64,000 nt of DNA from Takakia lepidozioides (lineage: Eukaryota; Streptophyta; Takakiopsida; Takakiales; Takakiaceae), in NCBI GenBank assembly GCA_030704615.1, contig CM060733.1, positions 34,846,001 to 34,910,000 on the forward strand. The letters run 5' to 3'. The position numbers and the translations under genes are program-made. Every line of letters begins with the position of its first letter. Positions within the stretch are counted from its first letter, which is position 1. The notes under the pieces were generated by a model. That model was not told the DNA's origin. It was given only the letters and a program-made list of their open reading frames with translations, and made no database searches. This document shows positions 53,929 through 64,000 of this stretch, in pieces.

Positions 53929-55132
53929 CTACTACATGCCAACAAAACAATAAGGTATAGTACATGAGTACGTCTTACCATACTTGATGCATAGAACACT
54001 ACAACAGATGAGCGTTTTAATGACTGCACATATGACTATTTTTTCAGTCCTATATGTGTTCATGACTATATCACTCTGCAGTGAAAAAAGCCATGTCATA
54101 GCGACTAGTCTTTAGGACTGCGTTTTGCAAGTCATAGCCGTGACTGTGTGCGTGGCACCTGGAGTCATGCTGTAGAGAGGATGTAGTCACAACTATATGA
54201 TTTATATATGACTAACTATATGACTACATGTCTACAAAGTATAACTCCATTGGAGAGGCGTTAGAGAGACATATGTAGCACTCCGGATGTGACACGTGTT
54301 CACATGGACAACATATATATAACCCACACGTGGGAAAGAATATCATATCATATAATGCCACGTTGCCATGATGTAGTCATGAGTATATAACTTCATGACT
54401 AAAGAGGTTTTTTAATAATATTTTAATTTAATAAATTAAATCATACATAATATTTAGATTATTAATTGATTTAAATTCTCATTAGGTATCTAGGAAAATA
54501 GAATGGAATCCATTGTTGTCTTTTTTTATTATTTTTATTTTTGTTAACAAAGAGGGACAGTGGGGACAGTGGCCTCTAGAACTTTATAGGTAATGGACAT
54601 AAAATGTCCTTGGATACAAAGAGGAAAAATAACCTCTGGATAGAGTGCCATAGAGGCTGAAAGAGGAAGACACAGCTTCGCGTACCAAGACAAGAAAGAG
54701 TAGTAAGAAGGAAGGCAAGCAAAGAAGGGGGTCTGCATAGAGCTAAAGAGTCTAGCAGGAAAAGAGACTGCAGCCAGAAACTACTGCCATAACTTGGAAA
54801 CAGAAAGGCACCGAGCTAAGGAGAAGAACTGAAATCAGCTAACAATGTCATAAGAAAGCTGGGCCCTAGGCCTAGCCCTCCACTTCCTAAAAGATCTACA
54901 GATAGAGAGACATCCCTGCAGGGGTCGTGCTCTTCAGCTCAAGACCAACCAATTGATCATCTATCCATGCAGGGTTCTTGTAGCTATCCTTCCACAGGGA
55001 ATCATATGTAATCTGGATATTGAAATCCGGCCCTCTTGGATGAATCTGGACCCATGCACTCTATCCCTGCTCCTTCAGCTATCCATGCCTCTGCACAAAT
55101 CATGTATATATGTATCATGTATCAGAGGATGA

Positions 55133-55158
55133 GAGAGAGAGAGAGAGAGAGAGAGAGT
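55133..55158. repeat. (GA)n microsatellite
   Basis: About 13 GA units with no interruption. Confidence 0.95.
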
Positions 55159-56814
55159 CATTACCATGTCACATTCCCAATCTTTGGGGGGAGCTTAAGA
55201 ATACAGTTCGTAATCAAAAAAGCCCTTTAAAAATACTGGCTTGGTAATTCTTGGGTTCAAATAGCTTAAACAAGTATGTTATAAGCTCAACAGGTCTTTG
55301 AGAAAACCATTCCAGCAGGCCTAAGAGTGAGAGCTTTGATGAAAACAATTTCTTATTACAGCTTTAAAGGACTTGTATGTTCCTAAAAGCACAAGCTGAA
55401 CTGATTGTACTTCCATAAGTAGATGCAGGGCTATGGTATGTATCCCAGGGCCTTATCCAGTCACTCTGCCAAGTTTTAGAGAGATCCTCAAAAATACCAG
55501 TCTGTAATCACGTTATAATCTCCATGGGGGAGCCTAAAAGAATATATGTGTTCTTAAAAAGGCTTACCCAATGCCTTACTTAATACATTCTAAAATGGTG
55601 AGGCATAAACAACACTGTCTGACTCTCCAAAAGGCCAGAAAACAGGTCTGGAAAAATGCATCCAATGTCACACTTGCATCACCAAACCCTTGTCATCACA
55701 ACCAGCCCAAACCTTCACAATAAGGTCTGATTTCTAGGAGGCCCAGCCCATTTACTTCCCTGACTTAACAGATTTGGTTACCAAGAACCAGAAATCAAAG
55801 TAAAGGTTTAAGGCATATCCCCCTTGAAGCAGAAAATTGCAACAACGGCAGCTTGCAGCATATCTTATCCCTCCTGCAATAACCAGATCATCTGCAAGCC
55901 AAAGAGTTCATGCCAAGTGAAATCCCTCACATGCGCCCGTCCCAAAAACAAACACAAAAAATGTTTTGTGCGTTAGTGAGGATGCGCGAGGTGAATTACA
56001 GGATTTCACAGTTGCTATCCATGTCAGGTATGAGCCATAAAGCATGCAAAGATCACAGAACCAGCAGAAGAAAACATAGATGTGACACCACAAAGAACCT
56101 CAATCTTTTGTGGAGTAGGACGCTGAAGTGTACATCATCTGAATTTGAACGAGCACAACAGAATGCAACGGGAGGAGAGTTGAGGACAGGTTGTATCTTG
56201 TAATACAGGCCGCTTCCCCACCTCCATAACCGCCGCTACTTCATCAATGAGGAAAAAACGTAGGCAAACATAACAGTATGTCATTTGCCATAGCGGGAGA
56301 TGAAAGTGTCTGCCGTCATCGCGCGTTCAAAAAACAAGAATACACCCGTTCGGATCTTGCTGCTCGGGCATTCAGCCGCCATCGAGCATTCGTCCGCCAT
56401 CGCCCTCTTCCAGAGAAAAAAAACACGCACGATATCGTGCTGTGTCTAGGGCAGAGAGACACTTGAAGGAAAACCACCCGCGATTTCATCCACCATCCGG
56501 TATGGATGGTATTAGACCAGGATGAAAAATGGGCATTCAATAGGTTTAAATCAAAGGAGCATAACCCTAAAATGCATTGAAATGCATATCTGCCTGTAAA
56601 TCATCCAGTTATGGTTATAACAGAAATTTCATTCAGTATGGATGAAACCTTAAAAACCCTCTTGGATGAACCTGGACCTCTATCCCTGGTCCTTTAGCTA
56701 CCCCTGTCTGTGTACAAATCATGAATACTTGCTGCTAGCAGCTGACACTGACGGCGTGAAGTTCTTCCAGCAAACCCCAACCCTAATTATTACAGTAGTT
56801 CTAATTCTAAATTG

Positions 56815-56960
56815 CATCTACTTCTCTCTAGTGTAGTCCAACATGCATTCACCTTTTTGTCTCCATTGTCTCGCCATGACTGGGGTCGGAAAAGTGTTCA
56901 TTCCAAAGCTTCTCCTCATCTCTATTACCTGTTTTTGGATACTTTCATGCTGCCAAACAG
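56815..56960 (-). repeat. PPR leader fragment inside the CACTA element
   Basis: The minus strand encodes CLAAWQHESIQKQVIEMRRS (in part) and FGMNTFPTPV, the leader seen at 47.8 and 49.1 kb. Confidence 0.6.
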
Positions 56961-58160
56961 AGCAAAACAGGCTGAAATAGGTCAAAGAAGAAGGTATCCT
57001 CACCACATTGTCCTTTACCTTGTATCATGACCCATAGAGGATTTGACCGACCATCAGCCCAAAAGGACCCCTTGTGTGTGCTGCTTGTATCTGTAGTCAG
57101 GTAATGTTGGATTGGTATGTGAGATCGATCCACCACGGTGCAGCTGAGCATGCAGAGATTGAAACACGGCCTGCTAAGACCAAGCTGACTCTCCCAAGAA
57201 CGGCGAGCGTCTCCTCGTCTCGTCTCTCTCCCAAAAACGGCGAGCTCACAAGAATGTTGGGATCTTCTCCTCATCTCCTCTCCTCCTCCTCTTCACCTTC
57301 CTGCATCATTTGCTCAAGAGTAGGAAGGTCTGCAAAGCCTCCATCCCACGCCCCTGCATATCCTACAATCATCGCGTTCCATGACACAACATCAAATAGA
57401 TGATAAAACGCAGGAGACAAAAAAGCCTAAGTCCCAGCCCGGTGTAAAGTTCGGCGGTGTAATCTTAAACTGTTAGATCTTAAACAATCTAGACCATTAG
57501 ATCCTGTAAAATCTAACGATTCAAAATAATTTCCATCACATGATCTAACCTTGTACAACCACATATTTTAATCTCATATATCTTGCGATCCTTGTTAAGC
57601 CACGTCCATCCAGGTCCAATTTATTGAACAGATATCAAATCGAACACCGTATAGGCGGATGGATGAACCCATCCATTGAATGAATTCATTAATGTATATG
57701 CCTTTTAAATGACATGTGTAGTGATGTAGTCATATATATAGAGTTATGAAACAATTTGCAGTAAGGGACTCATAAGTTTACATGTCATGTCATCGATGGA
57801 TAAACTCATCCAATGGATGAATACATTCATGTATGTGCTTTCAAAATGACACGTGTAGGGATGTAGTCATATAAATAGAGCTGTAAAACCATCTTCAATC
57901 ATGGAGTCACAAGATTCCATGAAACGTCGTCCACGTCTAGTCAAACATATCACACTAGTCATAAAACCATCCTTGTCATCATGGTCAACAATGTTTGACC
58001 AATGCTCCCTAATTTTCCGGAGTCATGTAGTGATATCCATTACTATAAAGTGATAAAACTATGACTACAACGCATTTCAGCGTTCTGTAGTCGTGTACCT
58101 AGTGCCGTTTTTATGACTCCGCCAAATCCGTAGTCCTAAAAACGCTCATCTCTTGTAGTG

Positions 58161-59275
58161 GAATTCATGGCACACACCAATAAAAGGGGGGCCTGCTCAC
58201 TGCCCACCAGCGGCGTTGCATGGAGGGTTCCAAGTTTGGGCACCTCCTTGTACCCAAGCTCCTTGGGGTCCTCCATTGGACCCACTTGGAATCCATCACC
58301 ACGTGTTCGTCGTCTGTGGAGGGGCCATGGGCTGCTACTAGGTAGGTGCTCCTTGCTGCAGCCACGTTTGCCCACCTTTGGATTGCACCCATGGGCCATT
58401 CGGGCCTTGTTGCACCCATGTCGTAGGTGGACCAGTAGCATTCGCCACAGCCTCAGTCCCCCCTTTTTTTGTGCGCTTTGATGCAGCCTAACACAAGCCC
58501 CTCCACCCCACAAAGTTAGCAATGATGGAAAATAAGGTCAACCGGGCAACAAACAAGGTCGGCAGTTCGTGAACGCATACAAACCTTGGCCCAACGTGCC
58601 AAGAAAAGTTTGGCATCCAATGGCGTGAATGCATGGAATGTCATGCTCTGGCGCCCTAGCAATGTCACACATTCATTCAGTATTAAAACCCTAACACATG
58701 TTCTAACCCTTTGAAATTTAGTCCAACTCGTAAGCCATTCATCTTTCTAACAAAGTTTCCAGGTCATTCACATTTAGGAAAGAACCAAGGTTTGATATAT
58801 AACATTTACCACCATATATGCAGATTGTAAACTCATCACAAAAGCAGATTGCAGGTTTGGAGATAAATCTCCGGAACTAGGCTCAAAGCATATCAGGTTC
58901 GAAATGAAACAATCAACCACTCATGCCTTAAGTTCACAAGCCAATCATAGTAGTAATAGGCTTGGTTATATAAACCAATCACCATCTCAGTCACTGTAAG
59001 CATATACATTTCATGAGCCATTCTCCAGCCTCTCCCTCACTCTCAATCCAGCCCCACACACTCCCTTCTCCATCAGTTCATCACTCCAAAGATCATTCCT
59101 CCGCCATACACCCCGGCCTCTTACTCACTTAGATTTACCCTAAACCTTGCTCGGTTCTACCTCTACCTCTGCTTTACACAAAACCCTACCCTAAACCCTA
59201 CACATCATGGAAATGCTCAATTGCTTCCACAATCTGAGATGAACTAAGGGTGAGATTGTATTCATAAGACATTGT
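58161..59275. other. Gene-free interval between CACTA element and LINE tail
   Basis: No gene is recognised. Frames at 58,136-58,522 overlap on both strands and carry no motif. 58,700-59,250 is AT-rich with no array. Confidence 0.4.
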
Positions 59276-59395
59276 TTGCCGTAGCCTTGTGACCATTGAC
59301 CCCGCGCCCAGTTTGAGCGGGAACAAAAGGAACAGAACCTACTTCTGTCAAGGGCTGACGTTGGTAGTAAGACTTACCTTCATATAAAGACCACA
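59276..59395 (-). mobile_element. LINE 3' UTR fragment, inverted
   Basis: Reverse complement of 33,594-33,710 (GTAGCCTTGTGACCATTGAC, CGCGCCCAGTTTGAGCGGGA, GACGTTGGTAGTAAGACTTA). Same LINE family as in the Asterix-like intron. Confidence 0.8.
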
Positions 59396-59624
59396 TGTCC
59401 TCCTTCCAACTAAGTTCAGCAGATGTTCAACAATCCTTTCACCATCTCTTCACACAAGACATCCCCTACTTTAATGATTGTACCGCTGGCATGAGCAACA
59501 TCTAAAGGCAGTACACCAGCAACACTTCACCAGCAGAGACACCCATTCCATAGCACTCAAGCACTTTCATGACCTCCTACTGTAATTCAGAGTGTTGTTC
59601 TTTCTCCCATGAGTATCAAACCCC

Positions 59625-60947
59625 GTGATTCGCGATTGTCCCACCATCGTGCATGCCTTCATGCCCCGATTCTAGGGCTTGAGTCCCTTTCTGCCCCTTA
59701 TCCCACCAGATCCGCTCGTCATCGTACATTGAGAAAAGCCACACCTTGCGATCGCGGTTGTCCCATCATCGTGCACGCCTTCATGCCCTGATTCTAGGTC
59801 TTGAGTCCCTGTCTGCCCCCTATCCCACGAGCTTTGCTCGTCATTGTACATTGAGAAAAAGCCACACCTTGCGATCGCGGTTGTCCCACCATCGTGCACA
59901 CCTTCATGCCCCGATCTCGACACAAAGAAAACAAACAGATGCCACAATGGCAGGGAAGACAAAAAAAACGCAAAGTCCCCTCACTCATGACTGGATGGAT
60001 GAATGTAGCGATAGATGGATGGATTTTGGGTTTTCCATCAACACACAAACCACTAAAGTTTTTCACCACAGAAGTAATACCAATCACTGGTGTGTATGTA
60101 ATCACTAATGCGTAACCACTGGCCGAGTGGTTCCAACCACTAGCCGAGTGGTTCCAGTTACTAAATGGTCTGTAACCACTCACTCTACACCACTCTCAAA
60201 GTGGTACCAATCAATGGGGGTCTTTAACCACTCCAGATCTACGTATACTGTCCCCGTCCACGTGGAATAATATAGTTCATAATTAAATATATTTTGAAAT
60301 GATAAATCTTAAATAAAAATTGAATTATTACACGTGGAGTAGCAAGTGGTTTCAATCACCTCCCATCACTAAGGTGTCTTCAACCACTCACAACCCACCC
60401 CAGAAGTAGTACCAATCACTCACGTGTATGTAACCACTCACAAGTGCCCACTTGAAGAGTGGTTCCAGTTACAAAAGGGTCTTAACCACTCACATTCCAC
60501 CACTGTGCAAGTGGTACCAATCACTGGGGGGTCTTTAACCACTCCAGATCTACGTATATTATCCTCGTCCACGTGGAATAACATATTTTGAAATGATAAA
60601 AATCTTAAAAAACAATTTATTACACGTGGAGTAGAAAGTGGTTTCAACCACTTCCCATCACTGAGGTGTCTTTAACCACTCATAATTTATCACTGTACCC
60701 GTCCATGTCGGATATTATCATTATTAATATAAATATTTGACCAAATGTCGAATAATAAATATAAAATTAAATATTACACGTGGATTACTCAATGGTTGAA
60801 CCACTTCCAACCACTCCATATGATGCCACCGTGGCATTTCATAGGAATTAACCACTGACCAGTGGTTACCATTACTTGGGAGTGATTTATAGAGTGATAA
60901 AAGACAAAAGTGGTTAAGGGGGCCAGTGGTTATTCCGCGTTTTTCTT
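59625..60947. mobile_element. Repeat R2, CACTA right end with 120-bp tandem units, copy 2
   Basis: Three 120-bp units (59,630-59,920) and the downstream part match 17,840-18,940. The subterminal block is internally duplicated (60,080-60,400 and 60,400-60,947). It ends CGCGTTTTTCTTCTAGTG at 60,947, a complete CACTAGAAGAAAAACGCGG-type terminus. The gypsy RT frame starts directly after it. The matching left terminus was not found near 52.5 kb. Confidence 0.75.
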
Positions 60948-61893
60948 CTAGTGTGGGTGATCACCTCACCCCCCAGCAGATTCATCACCTGCACCTATTT
61001 CTCCGTGACAATCTCGACATCCTTAGTAAAGGGCCCCATGACTTAGGCCGCACCACCGTTCTTGGTCATGACATATTCATCACAGATGGTAAGCCTATCA
61101 ACCAACATGCTTATAGGGAGAGTGTTCGTGAGCAAAAAGTCATTCATGAAGAGATTACCAAGATGCTTGTTGCTGATGTGATCACCCCCTCCATATCCCC
61201 TTGGGCCAGTCCCATTGTCTTGTGGGTAAGAAGGATGGCTCAACCCGTTTTTGTGTAGACTTTCGGCGTTTAAATGCCATCCAAGCCACGCATTAACGAA
61301 ACGCTAGACCAACTTAATGGTGCCACTATCTTCTCTTCATTGGATTTAGCCTCTGGCTTTTGGCAAGTACCTTCAACTACTGCTGCTAAGGAGAGAATTG
61401 CCTTCACCTGCAAGATGGGCCTCTTCCAATTTGAAACAATGCCTTTTGGCCTTTGCAACGCCACTGCTACATTTTAGCGCCTTATGGACATTGTTTTAGG
61501 AAACCTTCGTTGGGAGTGTGCTTTAATTTACATTGATGACATCAACATTTATCCTACAACGCTTGATGCTCATCTATTGGATTTACAGCGGGTTGTATGC
61601 AGGCTTCGTGCAGCCGGGCTTAAAGTTAAAGCTAAGAAGTGTGATAACAGCTCCATTTCCTGGGCCATCTGCTTTCTGCTGTTGGCATGAGTCCTAACCC
61701 AAATAAGATCCAGGCTGTGTGGAACTATCCAACCCCTTGAGATAAAACACGTGTTAAGGCCTTCTTGGGCTTGGATTCTTACTATCGTCGCTTCATTTTT
61801 CAATTTGCCAAACTTGCTGCTCCACTCACTCGCTTGTTATCCAAGGATGCTCGTTTTGTGTAGGGTATTGCAGAAACATCTGCCTTTGAGAAG
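60948..61893 (+). pseudogene. Ty3/gypsy reverse transcriptase, probable 3' part of the split element
   Basis: Encodes DHLTPQQIHHLHLFLRDN, the RT entry (SPWASPIVL), KPRINETLDQLNGATIFSSL, DLASGFWQVP, MPFGLCNATATF, the active site YIDDI (intact), KVKAKKCD and AFLGLDSYYRRFIFQFAKLA, ending at TSAFEK. Stops and frameshifts lie near 61,256, 61,475, 61,690, 61,738 and 61,861 (TAG where Trp is usual). It begins at the CACTA terminus and ends abruptly at 61,893, so RNase H and integrase are missing. Orientation and partial content complement the gag-protease at 49.8-52.5 kb. Confidence 0.8.
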
Positions 61894-63095
61894 GGGGGAT
61901 GCTTCCGCGTGAGCGCAGCCAGGCTCACGCCACGTCAGCAGTTATTGCCACGTGGGCTCACGGGTCTGACGCCACATCAGCAGACCTCGCCAGCGTGGTT
62001 GACGCCACATCAAGTGAAGCCACATCATTTCCATAGGCACGAACCTATAACCGTGGACCGAATAGGCAGAAAGGGGCCTATAGCCGCGGACTTGCGCGTT
62101 TGGCACATAAGGAACCATATGTAGGCAACGAGGCGAAGTGCAGAAGAGAACTTGTACCGAATGTTGCTGAATGATTGTGTTTGCAGAGACCGAATATAGA
62201 AGAATGGTTGTGGATGAATTAATGAGGATGAAGGAGAGTCAGCATGTTCCAAATATGGATGAATGAGAGTGGATGAATGTTGAATGAGGATGTCATTTAT
62301 CTGAACCAAGCACAACAATCAATGTCGTTTGCACAAACATCACAAATTGGAGAAATTCCCTCATGAAGCACATGACAAGATTTTATCCATGTCTGCCATT
62401 TGGGGAAAGGTAGATTGATGAAATCAACGTAGAATAAGACAACACAGCAGATGTGAGACAGATCTTTGATTTTTTTTTTTTCTCCCACTAGTTACAGCAA
62501 CATTCCACTGTGCAGCACGCTCCACTTTCGCTTTCCTCTTCAGTGTCGACACATTGTGAGGCATTTCAACACCATACTTCTTGCAACACACCACATCACC
62601 ACCCTAAACTGGCATTGGACTGAAAATGCGACCTAGTTGCCTTGCCAACGAGGTACAATCTGCTCATCTCTCCTGAGAGAGCACTGAAATTTTCAAGCTT
62701 ATTCATTAGTTGTAAGCATACCCATTAGTTGTAACAACATATTAGAAGATGAATTTGGCTACCGGTTGTGCATGAGGAGGAGTTATAGGTCTTTCACATT
62801 GTGCACCAAAAATTTGACGAAACCGCTAGGCAACACATGTTTTGTCTTCTTGTTTGACCCATAACCTTGATGTTAGGCATTCGTGTGGTGCCCTTGAACA
62901 TATGAGGCTGAGCATGCATGTTAACTTTGCTCATGCAGCTTTCTAGAATGATGTGAAATCCAGGCTGTAATGAACAACTGCTTGGAGTACATTGTTGTCA
63001 ATGCAATACAAGCCATGAACTGTGCATTGACAGCCAATAAGCAGGCAATCATGATTAACAATTGAGAACAAGCAAAATGTGATACCATCCTATAA
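61894..63095. other. Gene-free interval
   Basis: 61,900-62,030 has several CCACRTCAGCAG/ACGCCACATCA words, a local GC-rich repeat. Poly-T lies near 62,468. No coding frame is supported up to 63,095. Confidence 0.35.
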
Positions 63096-63591
63096 CTACA
63101 TTACCATGAACCCACTTTCCAATGAAGCCATGGTATTATAAAGTTGCGTAAGGACACAAAATGTGTCACACTCGTGGCTCGGCACGTCACCACAATTTTT
63201 TTTTAAAATAAATGAAGTTTGCATTTCAGTTACTACAACTATCCCCCGAAACTTGGGCACTATCATCAACAAAAACCCGAGCTCCAAGGTGCTTGTTGGG
63301 CTTCCGAGCAGGGCGACAGGCAGTTGGGGGAGACATCGTGACATTCTGCTACGAGCAATGGCCTCCGGGGCCGGGGAGGATGTATGAACGAGGAGGGTTG
63401 CACCACAAGTTACTCTGAAGAACAGAGACGTCGTGCAAAGAAATAGCTTCCAATATTTTGCCACCCAAATTACATGTATTGCATTAGCTAATGTGAAAGG
63501 CATAGGGGGGGGGAAGGGGGGAGAGGGGGGGGGGGGGGGGGCTGCACATGCTATAACTGGGAAGCGAACACCAAATGAACTTACTCACATG

Positions 63592-63776
63592 TGAAATCGT
63601 CGTCGAGGTCCTTGTCGTCTCCCTCATTGATATCGACATGCAATACAGCCTCCTGCTCTTTGGCGGCAGGCATTGGCCCTTGCAACTCTTGGAGGATCTG
63701 TAAAAATGGCTGTATCCCCTTCCATACCCAACAAATGTCGGCCCGCTGCCTTGCAAACATGGTACGAAGCTCCTGC
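63592..63776 (-). CDS. Internal exon of an unrecognised minus-strand gene
   Basis: On the minus strand the acceptor TCTTGCAG precedes ELRTMFARQRADICWVWKG, IQPFLQILQELQGPMPAA and an acidic end (DINEGDDKDLDDDF), followed by a GTAAGT donor. Both splice sites are canonical. It could be part of a CACTA-encoded protein, as is the coding remnant at 53 kb, but I cannot name it. The next exon is not certain; a poly-G tract (about 63,507-63,541) follows on the plus strand. Confidence 0.4.
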
Positions 63777-63819
63777 AAGACATAGTTGTGTTACTAAGAT
63801 GTTACAAATTGTGTATTAA

Positions 63820-64000
63820 GGGAATGTTTTGGACAATTTGGAAGATGTCGATCTTATTGATCATGTTAAAGTTGTTGATGAAGAGTCTCCTGATCCTATG
63901 TTGGAGACCTTGTCCCCTGAGGAGCTAGTGGGCGGTGGTCATGCCATGCCCACCCAAGGTGTTCCTACAACATCAGGTAGTCAACCTAACATTGACATTC
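63820..64000 (+). CDS. Open frame running off the window end, unrecognised
   Basis: After TAA at 63,817 the frame is open for 60 codons to the window edge: NVLDNLEDVDLIDHVKVV, EESPDPMLETLSPEELVGGG and a TQGVPTTSGSQ segment. The acidic, Pro/Ser-rich composition looks coding, perhaps a retroelement polyprotein linker. Partial, with no motif. Confidence 0.3.

Larger units (their letters stand above)
53997..58160. mobile_element. Non-autonomous CACTA transposon with GAA target-site duplication
   Basis: The left end begins CACTACAACAGATGAGCG followed by TTTT and TGACT; the right end reads, inverted, CACTACAAGAGATGAGCG followed by TTTTT and GGACT. The flanks are GAA at 53,994-53,996 and GAA at 58,161-58,163, the 3-bp duplication expected for CACTA elements. 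Subterminal regions are full of ATGACTA/TAGTCAT motifs on both sides. The 4,164-bp interior has no transposase; it contains PPR-leader debris (56,815-56,960), a (GA)n tract (55,133-55,158) and copies of the 134-bp repeat (57,160-57,200). It is nested inside R1/TNP1-like DNA, which itself sits in the gypsy element. Confidence 0.9.

Noticed and set aside
58136-58522. Overlapping frames on both strands near 58.3 kb
   Set aside because: No motif, similar length on both strands, and GC-rich composition explains the lack of stops.

Overview
This is nuclear DNA from a land plant. A polyphenol oxidase of plant type (tyrosinase core plus DWL/KFDV-like tail), an EXO70 exocyst subunit, an Asterix-like PAT-complex protein and PLS-class pentatricopeptide repeats sit among intron-bearing genes, CACTA and MULE DNA transposons, Ty3/gypsy elements, LINEs and tRNA-derived SINEs. 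A 500-base run of N (29,826-30,325) is a scaffold gap. Nothing fixes the species; multi-intron PPO and abundant PLS-PPR sequence make me lean, weakly, towards a seed-free plant.

Layout. 1-14,427 reads as the right-hand part of one very large MULE-like transposon: a transposase on the minus strand (219-4,040), a dense array of about 31 short palindromes (4,249-5,935), a multi-exon plus-strand gene joining a ParB-like domain to a beta-class DNA methyltransferase-like domain (6,365-11,481, with several frame changes), a second palindrome cluster (11,618-12,320), and a head-to-head pair of paralogous genes of unknown family (12,576-13,971). It ends in GCTCATG-rich sequence at 14,341-14,427 that matches, inverted, the left end of a second copy of the family at 26,373. 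14.4-20 kb is a mosaic of CACTA-type non-autonomous DNA with captured PPR pieces, cut into a LINE. 20.0-26.4 kb (minus) is a decayed Ty3/gypsy element with RNase H, integrase and an unusual block of extra reading frames 3' of pol. 26.4-30.4 kb is the second MULE-like copy, inserted in that gypsy pol and running into the gap.

32.2-45 kb is the host-gene island: the Asterix-like gene (minus, three exons, LINE debris in intron 2), divergent from a complete five-exon EXO70 gene (36,831-40,881), then a minus-strand PPO gene with two frameshifts and no visible first exon. SINE copies lie at 41.5 and 45.2 kb.

46-64 kb is repeats again: a gypsy RT fragment, a Miro GTPase fragment, a PPR pseudogene with tandemly duplicated repeat triplets, and a plus-strand gypsy element whose gag-protease (about 49.8-52.5 kb) and reverse transcriptase (60.95-61.9 kb) appear to be split by nested DNA transposons. 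One of these is a clean CACTA element with a GAA target-site duplication (53,997-58,160).

The most unusual item is the left 14 kb: a transposase, a ParB/DNA-methyltransferase fusion and parS-like palindromes that also lie in three of the methyltransferase gene's introns. The palindrome centre is almost always a pyrimidine-purine step.
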